Below are positions 5,602-5,955 of a stretch of DNA of 5,955 nucleotides, in pieces. Under the pieces are notes generated by a model. It did not search any database, had not been told where the DNA came from, and saw nothing but the letters and a program-made list of their open reading frames with translations. Position 1 is the stretch's first letter; each line of letters begins with the position of its first letter. Location: contig JAIXSW010000206.1 of assembly GCA_027484495.1 (NCBI GenBank), positions 1 to 5,955 on the forward strand, in the 5' to 3' direction. The stretch comes from Gammaproteobacteria bacterium. Its GTDB lineage: Bacteria > Pseudomonadota > Gammaproteobacteria > Enterobacterales > Alteromonadaceae. A program made the translations under genes and the position numbers.

Positions 5602-5955
5602 TCAGAGTGCGTTGAAATAAGCCAGATGCGGCGCCAGCGTTAATGCATAAGGCCGCAGCGCCTGAACCCGTTGCTTGGCTTCAATTTTATCCAGCCCGAG
5701 TTCCAGCAAAATTTGCGCGGCAACAAGTCCGGTGCGGCCTGAACCGCCTTTACAGTGGATGGCAAGTTTCTCGCCCTGACGCAATAACGCGTGTACATAG
5801 CTACTTGCCTGTTGCCAGCCTTGCGCAAATGCCAGGCCCGGCGCCTGATCGTCTTCAATCGGGCAATGAAACCAGGCGAGGTCCAAAGCGCGGCATTGTG
5901 TCGGCAAATCGGCAACCTGCAGCTGCTGCAGCTCGTGGTCCGGCGTCAGTGTCAA
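5602..5955 (-). CDS. CDKN3-like dual-specificity/tyrosine phosphatase, 5' end outside window
   Basis: The C-terminal 117 residues of a cysteine-dependent phosphatase are present; the gene continues past the right edge. The frame is open there, and a TTG at the very edge is not a convincing start. Numbering from the edge, the signature loop HCKGGSGRTG (67-76) gives nucleophile Cys68 and Arg74 (HCx5R), and HCPIEDDQAP (30-39) supplies the likely general acid at Asp35 or Asp36, as in the CDKN3/KAP group of dual-specificity phosphatases. It is cytoplasmic, with no membrane segment in the visible part. From memory, genes annotated as cyclin-dependent kinase inhibitor 3 family occur beside gap-arsJ pairs in other bacteria, which I could not check here. 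The substrate is unknown; a phosphorylated or arsenylated metabolite is a possibility, as is arsenate itself. It is presumably co-transcribed with gap 23 bases downstream. Confidence 0.85.
   Translation of the reverse strand: MTLTPDHELQQLQVADLPTQCRALDLAWFHCPIEDDQAPGLAFAQGWQQASSYVHALLRQGEKLAIHCKGGSGRTGLVAAQILLELGLDKIEAKQRVQALRPYALTLAPHLAYFNAL

Overview
This 5,955-base window is gene-dense bacterial chromosomal DNA of moderate GC. YjjX, the nitroreductase, the DoxX protein and the GAPDH/ArsJ pair all read as gammaproteobacterial proteins, perhaps from an aquatic Alteromonadales-like lineage. That lineage guess is an inference from protein character; no marker gene is present. I see no rRNA, tRNA, CRISPR array or insertion sequence.

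Layout: positions 1-175 hold the end of whatever lies to the left. They carry two short 12-base-period tandem repeats and a doubtful small reading frame. Two minus-strand genes follow: a secreted Sel1-repeat protein (176-1336) and, upstream of it, yjjX, an inosine/xanthosine triphosphatase (1411-1950). A 218-base divergent intergenic region separates yjjX from two plus-strand genes: an FMN nitroreductase that looks like a bacterial iodotyrosine deiodinase (2169-2843) and a DoxX-type membrane protein (2906-3328). The right half is a minus-strand arsenic operon, read from the right edge leftward: a CDKN3-like cysteine phosphatase (cut by the window edge, 5602-5955), an ArsJ-associated glyceraldehyde-3-phosphate dehydrogenase (4577-5578) and arsJ, the organoarsenical efflux permease (3325-4566). 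arsJ and doxX converge, and one TTAA supplies both stop codons.

How the genes work together: GAPDH and ArsJ form a known arsenate-resistance pair. GAPDH uses arsenate in place of phosphate to make the unstable 1-arseno-3-phosphoglycerate, and ArsJ exports it so that arsenate is released outside the cell. The phosphatase is 23 bases upstream of gap and probably in the same transcript, but its role is not established. Regulators and other ars genes would be expected beyond the right edge. YjjX is a housecleaning enzyme. The deiodinase-like flavoprotein and DoxX protein may form a small redox operon, but their physiological substrate cannot be read from sequence.

The points most worth following up are the complete Glu-Tyr-Lys lid signature of iodotyrosine deiodinase in the nitroreductase, the phosphatase in the arsJ operon, the shared stop codons with a possible displaced terminator, and the paired 12-base repeats at the left end.
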